Assembly (NCBI GenBank): GCA_038144955.1
Contig: JAYQOT010000003.1
Location: 1 to 64,000 of the forward strand
Source: Ga0077527 sp038144955
Lineage (GTDB): Bacteria > Pseudomonadota > Gammaproteobacteria > Burkholderiales > SG8-41
Direction: 5' to 3'
DNA: 64,000 bases
Positions 1 to 7,662 of this stretch are shown piece by piece. The first letter of the stretch is position 1; every line of letters begins with the position of its first letter. Both the position numbers and the translations under genes were made by a program. The notes below the pieces were generated by a model. It saw nothing but the letters and a program-made list of their open reading frames with translations, did not search any database and had not been told where the DNA came from.

Positions 1-516
1 CGGCTCGTTGATGATGCGCTTGACGTCGAGGCCGGCGATGCGGCCGGCATCCTTGGTGGCCTGGCGCTGGGAATCATTGAAGTAGGCGGGCACGGTGATC
101 ACCGCTTCGGTGACCGGCTCGCCGAGGTAGTCCTCGGCCGTTTTCTTCATTTTCATCAGCACCTGCGCCGAGACTTCGGGCGGGGCGATTTTCTTGCCGC
201 GGGCTTCGACCCAGGCGTCGCCGTTGTCGGCCTTGGTGATCCTGTAGGGCATCAGATCGATGTCCTTCTGCACTTCCTTTTCCTCGAAGCGCCTGCCGAT
301 CAACCGCTTCACGGCGTACAGCGTGTTCTTCGGGTTGGTCACTGCCTGGCGCTTGCCCGGCGCGCCGGTGAGGATTTCGTCGTCCTCCATGTAGGCGACG
401 ATGGACGGCGTAGTGCGCGCGCCTTCCGAATTTTCAATGACCTTAGGCGTGCCGTTTTCCATTACGGCCACGCAGGAGTTGGTGGTGCCCAGGTCGATGC
501 CGATGATCTTGCCCAT
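1..516 (-). CDS. dnaK: DnaK (Hsp70) chaperone, N-terminal 172 codons, cut by window edge
   Basis: DnaK is the ATP-driven Hsp70 chaperone that folds new and stress-damaged cytosolic proteins with DnaJ and GrpE. The reading frame runs open from the ATG at 514-516 to the window edge, so only the first part of the ATPase domain is present. Its start carries the phosphate-1 motif GIDLGTTNS at residues 6-14, and further in are KRLIGR and the ITVPAYFND segment. All are diagnostic of Hsp70. A purine-rich AGAGG lies just upstream of the ATG. The upstream neighbour is grpE on the same strand, the usual order, but dnaK has its own heat-shock promoter (619-646) and a leader of about 95 nt. Confidence 0.97.
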   Translation of the reverse strand, partial: MGKIIGIDLGTTNSCVAVMENGTPKVIENSEGARTTPSIVAYMEDDEILTGAPGKRQAVTNPKNTLYAVKRLIGRRFEEKEVQKDIDLMPYRITKADNGDAWVEARGKKIAPPEVSAQVLMKMKKTAEDYLGEPVTEAVITVPAYFNDSQRQATKDAGRIAGLDVKRIINEP

Positions 517-618
517 GTTCTGCCTCTTTTCTCTAAAAATGATGCGCCGGAGAAATTGTTAAACTATTGATTTAATTCAATAAAATAAAATATTTTCTAC
601 CGGCTGACTTGTCTTCCC

Positions 619-646
619 ATCTGGGGTTGGCGAGCGGTTTTTCAAG
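619..646 (-). promoter_or_regulatory. sigma-32-type heat-shock promoter of dnaK
   Basis: On the minus strand CTTGAAA (640-646) is followed after exactly 13 bases by CCCCAGAT (619-626). The sigma-32 consensus is CTTGAAA-N11-15-CCCCATNT. Transcription would start near 612, giving dnaK a leader of about 95 nt that contains an AT-rich stretch (559-590). No CIRCE operator is seen here, so dnaK looks controlled by sigma-32, not HrcA. Confidence 0.8.
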
Positions 647-672
647 CGTTGTCAGTGCGTTAGGCGGCGGAG

Positions 673-1224
673 TTAGTCTTTGGCCTTGGCGACCATGACC
701 AGCGCGGGCCTGACCATGCGCTCGTTGAGCAGGTAACCCTTCTGCAGCACCTGGGTCACTGTGTTCGGTTCGGCATCGGATTCGACCATGCCGATCGCCT
801 GATGGCGGTGCGGGTCGAATTTCTGTCCCAGCGGGTTCTCTGCCTTGAGATTGTATTTTTCGAATGCCGCGGTGAGCTGTTTCAGCGTCAGTTCAGCACC
901 GCTTTTCAGGCTCTCCACCGTGGCTGCCTCGACGGCCAGTGCAGCCTCGAGGCTGTCGCAGACGGCGAGCAGTTCACCGGCGAAGCCCTCGATCGCGAAC
1001 TTGTGGGCGTTGGCAACGTCGGTGACTGCGCGCTTGCGCACATTCTCGGTCTCGGCCTTGGCGCGCAGCCAGGCGTCGTGATGCTCCTGGGCGGCGAGTT
1101 CGGCCTGACGCAGCAACTCCTCGGTGGAGGGCATGGTTTCCACGGCCGGAGCGCCATCTTTTGCTGCGGCAGTGGCGGCTTCGGGAGTATTCTCTGGATT
1201 GGTTTTTGGTATTTCCTGCGACAT
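673..1224 (-). CDS. grpE: GrpE, nucleotide exchange factor of DnaK
   Basis: GrpE dimers release ADP from DnaK and so reset the chaperone cycle; the protein also acts as a thermosensor. The 183-residue product has the family layout: a disordered Ala/Pro/Glu-rich N-terminus (about residues 1-35), a long coiled-coil helix with the ENVRKRA segment near residue 60, and a C-terminal beta-wing ending in GYLLNERMVRPALV. The length is typical (about 180-200). It lies upstream of dnaK on the same strand with 156 bp between them. Its sigma-32-like promoter is at 1260-1286. Confidence 0.95.
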   Translation of the reverse strand: MSQEIPKTNPENTPEAATAAAKDGAPAVETMPSTEELLRQAELAAQEHHDAWLRAKAETENVRKRAVTDVANAHKFAIEGFAGELLAVCDSLEAALAVEAATVESLKSGAELTLKQLTAAFEKYNLKAENPLGQKFDPHRHQAIGMVESDAEPNTVTQVLQKGYLLNERMVRPALVMVAKAKD

Positions 1225-1259
1225 GGATTTTGGTTGTGTGGGTGAGTTAACCGTTCGCA

Positions 1260-1286
1260 GATTGGGGCGATACCGCCGGATTCAAG
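1260..1286 (-). promoter_or_regulatory. sigma-32-type heat-shock promoter of grpE
   Basis: On the minus strand CTTGAAT (1280-1286), a 12-base spacer, then CCCCAATC (1260-1267). This is close to the sigma-32 consensus and similar to the dnaK element in the same window. It ends 35 bp before the grpE ATG. Confidence 0.7.
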
Positions 1287-1304
1287 ATAACGGCGGAAAA
1301 TTTA

Positions 1305-1320
1305 TAACTATATGTTTTAA
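1305..1320 (+). repeat. AT-rich 16-bp repeat, copy 1
   Basis: TAACTATATGTTTTAA, whose exact reverse complement occurs at 55925-55940 and 59889-59904. It sits between the divergent grpE and hemerythrin genes, just upstream of the grpE promoter. Confidence 0.7.
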
Positions 1321-1328
1321 CTGATAAA

Positions 1329-2036
1329 TTGCGATTTTCCACAGAGAATCTGCATGACCTGCGCGACGAACCTGCCGGTCATCTGACCGGTGCTGCCCTG
1401 GATCGGGTGAAGGCGGTGCGGCCGGGCACTGCAGTGACGCTGGTCGTGGCCGAGGAACCCTCGTTGCTGATGGTCAGCCTTAACCTGCAATTACGCGAAA
1501 ACCTTGCCTGGAAAATCGTCGAAGCCGACGGCGCCTGGCGCGTCACCGTGCGCCATCGTGAGGACGTTGCCGCAGACAACGTGCTGGTGCTGCTGGCTGC
1601 GGACCACAAGCGCATCGACGGCTTGCTCGCGCGCGCGCTGGGGTTACTCAACCAGGGAGAAGCCGATTCGGCAGTGCCGCTGCTGCGCGAATTTGTCATT
1701 GCGCTGCAACGCCATGTCGGATTCGAGGACGGGGAGCTTGCAGTTGCTCTCGGCGCAGCGCAGGCCGCGCCCGATCAGCCGGCAGCAATCATGCTGCGCG
1801 AACACCGCGAAATCGGCGAGCAACTGAAACTGGTCGAAGAGGCACTGGCCGTTGACCCCATCGATGGTACTGAACTCGGCATCTACTGCGCGATCCTTTC
1901 GGGCACGCTGGCGAAGCACGAATACCGCGAGGAGCACAACCTGTTCCCGCTGTGGCGGCTGGCACTGCTGCGGCGGAGCGAGGATGAGCGCAAAGCGTTG
2001 TTGGCGCTGGCGCGGGTGGCGCTGGCACGGTCCTGA
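1329..2036 (+). CDS. DUF2249 plus hemerythrin-like (HHE) protein
   Basis: Probably a cytosolic di-iron hemerythrin-like protein that binds O2 or senses iron/redox state; the exact role is unknown. Residues 1-75 resemble DUF2249, opening with an LHDLRDEPAGH segment. Residues 85-215 form the four-helix HHE domain with candidate ligands His93 (DHKRID), His129, His159 (REHREIGE), His197 and His203 (EEHNLFP). The best start is a TTG at 1329, because no in-frame ATG lies near the domain boundary and there is no clear Shine-Dalgarno, so the exact N-terminus is uncertain. It diverges from grpE and precedes ald by 80 bp. Confidence 0.8.
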   Translation: MRFSTENLHDLRDEPAGHLTGAALDRVKAVRPGTAVTLVVAEEPSLLMVSLNLQLRENLAWKIVEADGAWRVTVRHREDVAADNVLVLLAADHKRIDGLLARALGLLNQGEADSAVPLLREFVIALQRHVGFEDGELAVALGAAQAAPDQPAAIMLREHREIGEQLKLVEEALAVDPIDGTELGIYCAILSGTLAKHEYREEHNLFPLWRLALLRRSEDERKALLALARVALARS

Positions 2037-2116
2037 ACATTGCGCCGCGGGCGCGGTCTAACTGGTTGAACGCGCGCTTAGCGCGGCTGCGCGATGTGCG
2101 CGCCGGGAGAACAATC

Positions 2117-3235
2117 ATGCGGATAGGGGTGCCCAAGGAAATCAAGGTTCACGAATACCGCGTCGGTCTGGTTCCGGCGAATGCGCGCGAACTGGTGGCC
2201 CACGGCCACCAGGTGATGATCGAGAGCGGGGCCGGACTCGGCATCGGCGCGACCGATGAACAGTACCGTGCGGCCGGCGTCACCAGCGTGTCCACCGCAG
2301 CGGAAGTGTTTGCGGAGGCAGAGCTGATCGTCAAGGTCAAGGAACCGCTTGCCGGCGAGCGCAAGCTGCTGCGCGCGGGGCAGATGCTGTTCACGTACCT
2401 GCACCTGGCGCCTGACGCCGAGCAGACGCGCGACCTGGTCGCCAGCGGCGCGAGCTGCATCGCCTACGAAACCGTGACTTCGGCACAGGGCACTTTGCCG
2501 TTGCTGGCGCCGATGAGCGAGGTGGCCGGCCGCATGGCGGTCCAGGTCGGCGCGCACTACCTCGAAAAGGAAAACGGCGGTTTCGGCGTGCTGTTGGGCG
2601 GGGTGCCCGGGGTTGATCCGGCGAAAGTGGTAGTGCTGGGCGGCGGCGTGGTGGGTACGCATGCCATCCATATCGCGCTGGGCATGGGCGCCGAAGTGTG
2701 GGTGCTCGACCGCAATCCCGACGTGCTGCGCCGGCTGTGGGAGCATTACGGCGGGCCGCTGAACACAGTGTTTTCGACGCGTGATGCCGTCGAGCGCCAT
2801 GTCGCGACCGCGGACCTGGTGATCGGCGGCGTGTTGCTGCCCGGTGCGGCAGCACCCAAGCTGGTGTCGGCGGAACTGGTGCGGCGCATGCGTCCCGGCT
2901 CGGTGGTGGTCGACGTCGCCATTGACCAGGGCGGCTGTTTCGAGACCTCGCGACCGACCACCCACAAGGAACCGGTGTATACAGTCGGCGGCGTAATCCA
3001 CTACTGCGTGACCAACATGCCGGGCGCGGTGCCGAGAACCTCGGCGCATGCACTGAACAATTCGACGCTGCCGTTCGTGCTGGCGCTGGCGGACAAGGGC
3101 CTGCAGCGCGCGCTGGCCGACGATCCGCACCTGCGCAACGGTCTAAACGTGCACGGCGGCAAGGTGACCTGTGAACCGGTGGCGAAGGCGCACGGATATC
3201 CGCATGTCGATGCGTTGCAGGCTCTGGCTACCTGA
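2117..3235 (+). CDS. ald: Alanine dehydrogenase
   Basis: Catalyses reversible NAD-dependent oxidative deamination of L-alanine to pyruvate and ammonia. I place the start at the ATG at 2117, preceded by GGGAGA six bases upstream. This gives 372 residues, the usual family length, beginning MRIGVPKEIK. Seen are the substrate-binding Lys/Arg region (KEIKVHEYRVGL), the catalytic His in FTYLHLAPD near residue 96, the Rossmann motif VLGGGVVGTHA near 177, and the DVAIDQGGCFETSRPTTH segment with the catalytic Asp near 270. An upstream in-frame ATG (2066) would add 17 unmatched residues. The neighbours give no pathway context. Confidence 0.93.
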   Translation: MRIGVPKEIKVHEYRVGLVPANARELVAHGHQVMIESGAGLGIGATDEQYRAAGVTSVSTAAEVFAEAELIVKVKEPLAGERKLLRAGQMLFTYLHLAPDAEQTRDLVASGASCIAYETVTSAQGTLPLLAPMSEVAGRMAVQVGAHYLEKENGGFGVLLGGVPGVDPAKVVVLGGGVVGTHAIHIALGMGAEVWVLDRNPDVLRRLWEHYGGPLNTVFSTRDAVERHVATADLVIGGVLLPGAAAPKLVSAELVRRMRPGSVVVDVAIDQGGCFETSRPTTHKEPVYTVGGVIHYCVTNMPGAVPRTSAHALNNSTLPFVLALADKGLQRALADDPHLRNGLNVHGGKVTCEPVAKAHGYPHVDALQALAT

Positions 3236-3352
3236 GCAGCGTCGCGGTTCGTCCGGTTGCGGCATGCCGCGCCGGATTGAGACTCGACAGATCACGCAAA
3301 TCACGGGACTATCTGCACTGGATGCGCTGTTTGCCCACCAACTGATCAACGA

Positions 3353-3685
3353 ATGGAATGGCCTGCCATGGATGATGAAGCCGAAGACATCAACGGAACC
3401 CCGGTATACGTGGGCAGCCGGGTTCGCGTACTGAGAATCAGCGACGCCGTGCTCTCACAGCTTTCAACAGCCGATGCCGAGGCCGCGCGTGCGATGGAAG
3501 GTTCGGTGCTGGAAGTCAATGAAATCGACGAATTCGGCGGGGCCTGGGTCGAGGACTCCTGGCAGGCTGCTGATGGAACCGTGGTTTCGCATTCGCTGGG
3601 TCTGGGGCCCAACCAGATGGAAGTTGTCTACGAGTCGGACGAGGATGCCGGCGAGGATCCCGAGCCGCGGTCGGACGAGGATTAG
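3353..3685 (+). CDS. Small acidic protein of unknown function
   Basis: I do not recognise this family. The 110-residue product is strongly acidic, especially at the C-terminus (a DEDAGEDPEP-type tail). It has a VGSRVRVLRI segment followed by an EGSVLEVNEID segment, which could form a small beta-barrel (SH3/KOW-like); that is inference only. A second in-frame ATG at 3368 (MDDEAED) is an equally good start, and neither has a strong Shine-Dalgarno. It is flanked by ald and a cyclic-nucleotide-domain gene with no overlap. There is no signal peptide or membrane segment. Confidence 0.5.
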   Translation: MEWPAMDDEAEDINGTPVYVGSRVRVLRISDAVLSQLSTADAEAARAMEGSVLEVNEIDEFGGAWVEDSWQAADGTVVSHSLGLGPNQMEVVYESDEDAGEDPEPRSDED

Positions 3686-3792
3686 CAGCAATTGCTGCCA
3701 AGTTGGGCCGCGCATCCGTTGTTGTGTCTAAAGCACCCCTGCGGCAGCATCATGTAAGTCTATTTCTTACTTGGTTTCGGGTTCAACTGTTA

Positions 3793-3901
3793 CAGCGTGC
3801 TTTCACGCTGCTCGAATAAGATTGCCCCAAGATTTTCCCGGGAAAATCCCTCGTTGAATCTCGGGATCTTGTCCATCCGATGCCGGGGTCCGACAAGATC
3901 C
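3793..3901. promoter_or_regulatory. Three successive inverted repeats upstream of the cyclic-nucleotide-domain gene
   Basis: Three elements lie in 110 bp: a hairpin CAGCGTG/CACGCTG (3793-3799 with 3804-3810), an 18-bp perfect palindrome GATTTTCCCGGGAAAATC (3831-3848), and GGATCTTGTC/GACAAGATCC (3864-3873 with 3892-3901, 18-nt spacer). They may be operators or a structured leader; no family is recognised. Confidence 0.5.
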
Positions 3902-3932
3902 GCGAATCTCTGATGCCAAACCCTGTGGGAGG

Positions 3933-4475
3933 ATGAATGTCATGAATGCTCCGATGCCACCGCAAATGCACGAGGCGAAGTTGCGTGCTCTCAAAGCAAT
4001 TGAACTATTCTCGGACATGACTGATGAAACGTTAGTACGCTATTTGTCCTACTTCGAGTGGATACAAGTGCGTGCGGACCAGATTCTGATCAGAGAAGGG
4101 GATGTTTCCGATCTGGCGTTCGTGGTGGTGTCAGGTGTATTTGAGGTTACAAAAGGCGAGGGCGCCAAGAGAAAATTGATGGCTTTTGCCAAGCCCGGCA
4201 CGATGCTCGGCGAGATGGGTTTGATTACTAATGAGCCGCGTTATGCCACCTGCAAGGCAATCAACGAGGGCGAGGTAGGGTTGTTGTCGATTGAACAGTT
4301 CACATTGATGCAGAAAAAAGACCCTGATCTGCATACTACTTTGGTCTCCCGCATGACCGTGCAGTTGGCTGGGCGGCTGAGGAAGGTGACCGACTCAATC
4401 CTCCGGCTCAAGGAAAAAAACGACATCGCCGTGGATGCTGCGCGCCGCATCATTGAGACCTCAGCTCAGGTCTGA
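3933..4475 (+). CDS. Single cyclic-nucleotide-binding-domain (cNMP/CRP-like) protein without DNA-binding domain
   Basis: A 180-residue cytosolic protein with one cNMP-binding beta-roll, about residues 15-130. It includes the ILIREGDVSDLAFVV strand-turn and the phosphate-binding cassette GTMLGEMGLITNEPRYA, close to the family pattern GE-x-(A/S)-L-x5-R-(S/T)-A. The C-terminal 45 residues form a helix but no winged helix, so it is not a CRP-type transcription factor by itself. It may regulate a partner protein; the ligand is unknown. The start at 3933 is preceded by GTGGGAGGA, a good Shine-Dalgarno. The upstream region carries three inverted repeats (3793-3901). The distant double-domain protein at 58067 is related by domain. 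Confidence 0.75.
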   Translation: MNVMNAPMPPQMHEAKLRALKAIELFSDMTDETLVRYLSYFEWIQVRADQILIREGDVSDLAFVVVSGVFEVTKGEGAKRKLMAFAKPGTMLGEMGLITNEPRYATCKAINEGEVGLLSIEQFTLMQKKDPDLHTTLVSRMTVQLAGRLRKVTDSILRLKEKNDIAVDAARRIIETSAQV

Positions 4476-4516
4476 ATTTCTTCTGGCTATAGATCAAGAG
4501 TGCATGGCTGGCTCAT

Positions 4517-5344
4517 TTATTCCTGCTGGCTGGACAGGAAGGCCATTAATTCTTTGACGCATGCCTCTGGCACGATGTGATGGACCATGTGGTAGGCCGT
4601 AGGCAGGTGCACCAGCCGGAAGTTTTTAAGATGTGCGGTGAGCAGGCGTTCCTGTTCGGCGTCGGTGATCGGGCCGCCCGTGGGGTAGAGGCCGAGCACG
4701 GGGCACTGCACTTGCGGCAGCCAGTCGAGCGCGTTGGCTTCATTCACCAGTTGCACCAGTCTTAGCAGCACCTCGATGTCGCCTTTGGCGAATTCATCTG
4801 CGTACCAGTTGAAGAAACCGTCTGCCGTTTCCGGCGGAAAGCGCGTCGAGCGGTTGGTGGTGTCCACCCACTTGCGGATGCCCATGTCGCGCATCGCGTC
4901 GGTGCGCGAGCCGTGTTTCAGTGCGTAGCTGGCCTTCATTTTGTCGCTGATATAGACCGGAGTCGCGGCAATGGTCAGCGTACGTACCAGATTCGGGTGC
5001 AGTGCGGCGAGACCGAGGCCGATGATGCCGCCGGAGGATTCGCCGACGTAATGCACGCTGTCTACACCGAGATCTTCGATGATTGCGGCGAGGTCGGCGA
5101 CGCAGTGTTGTTCAGTGAGTTTGGTGGCGAGGTCGAAGTCGCGGCCTGATTCACCCAGCCCGCGCATGTCAGGACGCACCACCCGGTAGTGGCGGGCCAG
5201 CGCCGGCACCCACTGGTACCAGAATTTCGACGAGCGGCCGTTGCCGTGCTGCAACAGCACGACTGGCGCTTTTTTCCACGGGTCGGTGTAGTCATCCACG
5301 GCGTAATGCAGCCGCGGCTGGCCGTGTCTGTCGACGAACGGCAC
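4517..5344 (-). CDS. Alpha/beta-hydrolase fold protein
   Basis: A 275-residue serine hydrolase of unknown substrate. An oxyanion-hole HGNG lies at residues 33-36, the nucleophile elbow GESSGG puts the serine at 103, and a C-terminal histidine sits in the AYHMVHH segment about 20 residues before the end. The acid is probably in the LYPTGGPITDAEQ region. There is no signal peptide. It starts 5 bp after hemH stops on the same strand, so it is the last gene of an hrcA-hemH-hydrolase operon. Family members include esterases, haloperoxidase-like and C-C hydrolases; nothing here decides between them. Confidence 0.8.
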   Translation of the reverse strand: MPFVDRHGQPRLHYAVDDYTDPWKKAPVVLLQHGNGRSSKFWYQWVPALARHYRVVRPDMRGLGESGRDFDLATKLTEQHCVADLAAIIEDLGVDSVHYVGESSGGIIGLGLAALHPNLVRTLTIAATPVYISDKMKASYALKHGSRTDAMRDMGIRKWVDTTNRSTRFPPETADGFFNWYADEFAKGDIEVLLRLVQLVNEANALDWLPQVQCPVLGLYPTGGPITDAEQERLLTAHLKNFRLVHLPTAYHMVHHIVPEACVKELMAFLSSQQE

Positions 5345-5349
5345 GGCGC

Positions 5350-6441
5350 CTAGGCTTTCGCGCCGAGCTGGAGCGCGCGGTCTTTCGATGCTTTCAGGCT
5401 GTCCGGTGTCGCGCTGCCGGTCCAGCCAAGCACGTTTTTCAGTGTGATGTCGGTCAATGCGTGGATCCAGTCGTTGCGCTCGTTGAGGCAGGGGATATAG
5501 TGCAGTTCCTTGCCGCCGGCCTTGAGGAAATCGCCCCTGGCTTCGATCGCGATTTCTTCCAGCGTTTCCAGGCAGTCGCTGACAAAGCCGGGACAGGTAA
5601 CATCGACGCGCGGAATTTTCTTTGTCGCGAGTTCCTTGAGCGTTTCGGAGGTGTACGGTTTAAGCCATTCGGCGCGGCCGAAGCGCGACTGGAAGGTGAT
5701 GGTGTAGAAATCCGGCTTCAGCCCGATCTGCTCGGCGATCAGGCGGCCGGTTTTCAGGCATTCGCAGTGGTAGGGGTCGCCGAGTTCGAGCGTGCGCCGC
5801 GGCACACCGTGGAAGCTCAGAACGAGGTGGTCGCCGCGGCCGTGCTTGAACCAGTAGTCCTGGATATTCTGGGCAGAGGCCTTGATGTAGGCGTCGTGGT
5901 CATGGAAGTGTTTCACCGTGCGCAGCGCCGGCTGGTTGCGCATGCTGGCGAGGGCGTCGAATGCAGCCTTGAATACGGTGGCGGTGGTACTCGCGGAATA
6001 CTGCGGGTACAGCGGTAGCAGCAAGATGCGGTCGCAGCCTTGCGCTTTCAGGGTTTTGAGTTTTGTATCGATCGAAGGTTTACCGTAACGCATCGCGTAG
6101 TCGACGACATGGGGCTGCTTCAACCGTTCCCCCAGGTAGCCGCGCAGCAGGTTGGCCTGGCGTTCGGTGTGCACTTTCAGCGGCGAACCCTCGTTGGTCC
6201 AGATCTGCGCGTAGCGCTGCGCCGAAGCTTTCGGCCGCAGGGTCAGTACGAACAGGTTGAGAATCACCCACCACACCGGACGCGGGATTTCGACGACAAA
6301 AGGGTCGGACAGGAATTCACGCAGGTAGCGGCGTACTGCACCGGGAGTCGCGGCATCGGGGGAGCCGAGGTTGATCAGCAGGATGCCGATCTTCGGCTGC
6401 GTGCCGTGGGCAAAAGACGGTTCTTTGGTGAAGGGGCCCAT
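5350..6441 (-). CDS. hemH: Ferrochelatase
   Basis: Inserts Fe2+ into protoporphyrin IX, the last step of haem b synthesis, at the inner face of the cytoplasmic membrane. The 363-residue protein is of typical bacterial length. It has the N-terminal GILLINLGSPDAA, the metal-binding histidine in LVLSFHGVPRR near residue 207, the TFQSRFGRAEWLKPYT signature, and the C-terminal CPGFVSDCLETLEEI with the second ligand Glu. It lies 66 bp after hrcA and 5 bp before the hydrolase, all on the minus strand. Confidence 0.96.
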   Translation of the reverse strand: MGPFTKEPSFAHGTQPKIGILLINLGSPDAATPGAVRRYLREFLSDPFVVEIPRPVWWVILNLFVLTLRPKASAQRYAQIWTNEGSPLKVHTERQANLLRGYLGERLKQPHVVDYAMRYGKPSIDTKLKTLKAQGCDRILLLPLYPQYSASTTATVFKAAFDALASMRNQPALRTVKHFHDHDAYIKASAQNIQDYWFKHGRGDHLVLSFHGVPRRTLELGDPYHCECLKTGRLIAEQIGLKPDFYTITFQSRFGRAEWLKPYTSETLKELATKKIPRVDVTCPGFVSDCLETLEEIAIEARGDFLKAGGKELHYIPCLNERNDWIHALTDITLKNVLGWTGSATPDSLKASKDRALQLGAKA

Positions 6442-6507
6442 CGTTGTGAAAGTCAGGTTCGTGGAGGGCCTAGGGTAACACCACGTGCGCTGCCCCCGGC
6501 TGCGTGG

Positions 6508-7542
6508 CTAGCGTTGGGTTAATGCGCTGCTGAGCAGTTTCGCGGTGATATCGACGATGGGGATGACGCGCTCGTAGGCCATGCGCGTGGGTCCGATGAC
6601 GCCGACGGTGCCGACTACCTTGCCGTCGACTTCGTACGGGGCGGTGACGACGCTGCATTCGTCCAGCGGCTGCAGCCCCGCTTCGCCGCCGATAAAGATC
6701 TGCACGCCCTGGGCACAGCTGGATACGTCGAGCAGCTGCAGCAGCGTAGTGCGGTGCTCGAACAGGTTGAACAGGTCGCGCAGCTTGGTCATGTTCGACG
6801 ACAGGTCATCGATGCCAAGCAGGTTGACTTCGCCCGAGATCACCACGTCCTCCGCGGAATCGCTGGCGGCCTGATCGCCCGCGGCCAGTGCCGCCGACAT
6901 CAGCTGGGTCATGTCTTCCCGCAACTGTTTGAGTTCAGCGTGGATGCGCCGACGGATTTCGTCGAAGCTGCAGCCGGCGAAATTCTGGTTGAGGATGTTG
7001 GCGGCTTCGACCAGTTCCGCCGGGGTGTACGATTTTTCGGTCTGGATGATGCGGTTCTGCACGTCGCCTTCGGCGGTGACCAGGATCAGCAGGATGCGTT
7101 TTTCGGCGAGCTTGAGGAATTCAATGTGGCGGAAACCGCCGCTGCGCCGCGGCGTGACCACGACGCCGGCAAAGTGGGTCAGCTCCGACAGCATGTGCGA
7201 GGCCGAGGACACCAGCTTGTGCGTGTTCTCGACCTGCAACTGGCCCTCGAGCTGGTTGATTTCGATGCGGTCCAGCGGTTTGACCGTGAGCAGGGTGTCA
7301 ACGAAGAAACGGTAGCCGCGCGGGGTCGGTATGCGTCCTGCCGAAGTGTGCGGGCTGGCGATGAAGCCCATTTCTTCGAGGTCGGCCATCACGTTGCGGA
7401 TGCTCGCCGGCGACAGGTCCAGTCCCGAAAACTTCGACAGTGCGCGCGAGCCCACCGGCTGCCCGTCGGCGATATAGCGCTCGACCAGCGTTTTCAGCAG
7501 CAGCTGGGCGCGTTCGTTCAGTGCCTGTGATTCCTTTGCCAT
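6508..7542 (-). CDS. hrcA: HrcA, heat-inducible transcription repressor
   Basis: HrcA represses heat-shock operons by binding the CIRCE operator and is kept active by GroEL. I choose the ATG at 7540-7542 (MAKESQ), giving 344 residues as in other HrcA proteins. The longer frame from 7605 would run through the operator. The N-terminal winged helix spans about 1-75, with the recognition segment LSPASIRNVMADLEEMGF. The GAF-like domain follows, and the C-terminal GPTRMAYERVIPIVD is conserved. A degenerate CIRCE 32 bp upstream suggests autoregulation. hemH and a hydrolase follow on the same strand; nadK diverges. Confidence 0.95.
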   Translation of the reverse strand: MAKESQALNERAQLLLKTLVERYIADGQPVGSRALSKFSGLDLSPASIRNVMADLEEMGFIASPHTSAGRIPTPRGYRFFVDTLLTVKPLDRIEINQLEGQLQVENTHKLVSSASHMLSELTHFAGVVVTPRRSGGFRHIEFLKLAEKRILLILVTAEGDVQNRIIQTEKSYTPAELVEAANILNQNFAGCSFDEIRRRIHAELKQLREDMTQLMSAALAAGDQAASDSAEDVVISGEVNLLGIDDLSSNMTKLRDLFNLFEHRTTLLQLLDVSSCAQGVQIFIGGEAGLQPLDECSVVTAPYEVDGKVVGTVGVIGPTRMAYERVIPIVDITAKLLSSALTQR

Positions 7543-7573
7543 GAAATTTATTTTACACAAAAAGCTTTGTTTG

Positions 7574-7600
7574 CCAGCACTCCCGGTGGTGGAGCGCCAA
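7574..7600 (-). promoter_or_regulatory. Degenerate CIRCE operator before hrcA
   Basis: On the minus strand TTGGCGCTC-N9-GAGTGCTGG. The CIRCE consensus is TTAGCACTC-N9-GAGTGCTAA, so 14 of 18 half-site bases match and the spacer is exactly nine. It sits 32 bp before the hrcA ATG, as expected for HrcA autorepression. Confidence 0.65.
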
Positions 7601-7662
7601 TCCATTGTTTTTAATGGGTTTGCTGGAAACCGGGTAGCGGGGAATTATGGTTTAATGCCGCC

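Noticed and set aside
2078..3130. 350-codon open frame on the minus strand opposite ald
   Set aside because: Shadow of alanine dehydrogenase; low-complexity His/Arg/Gln composition.
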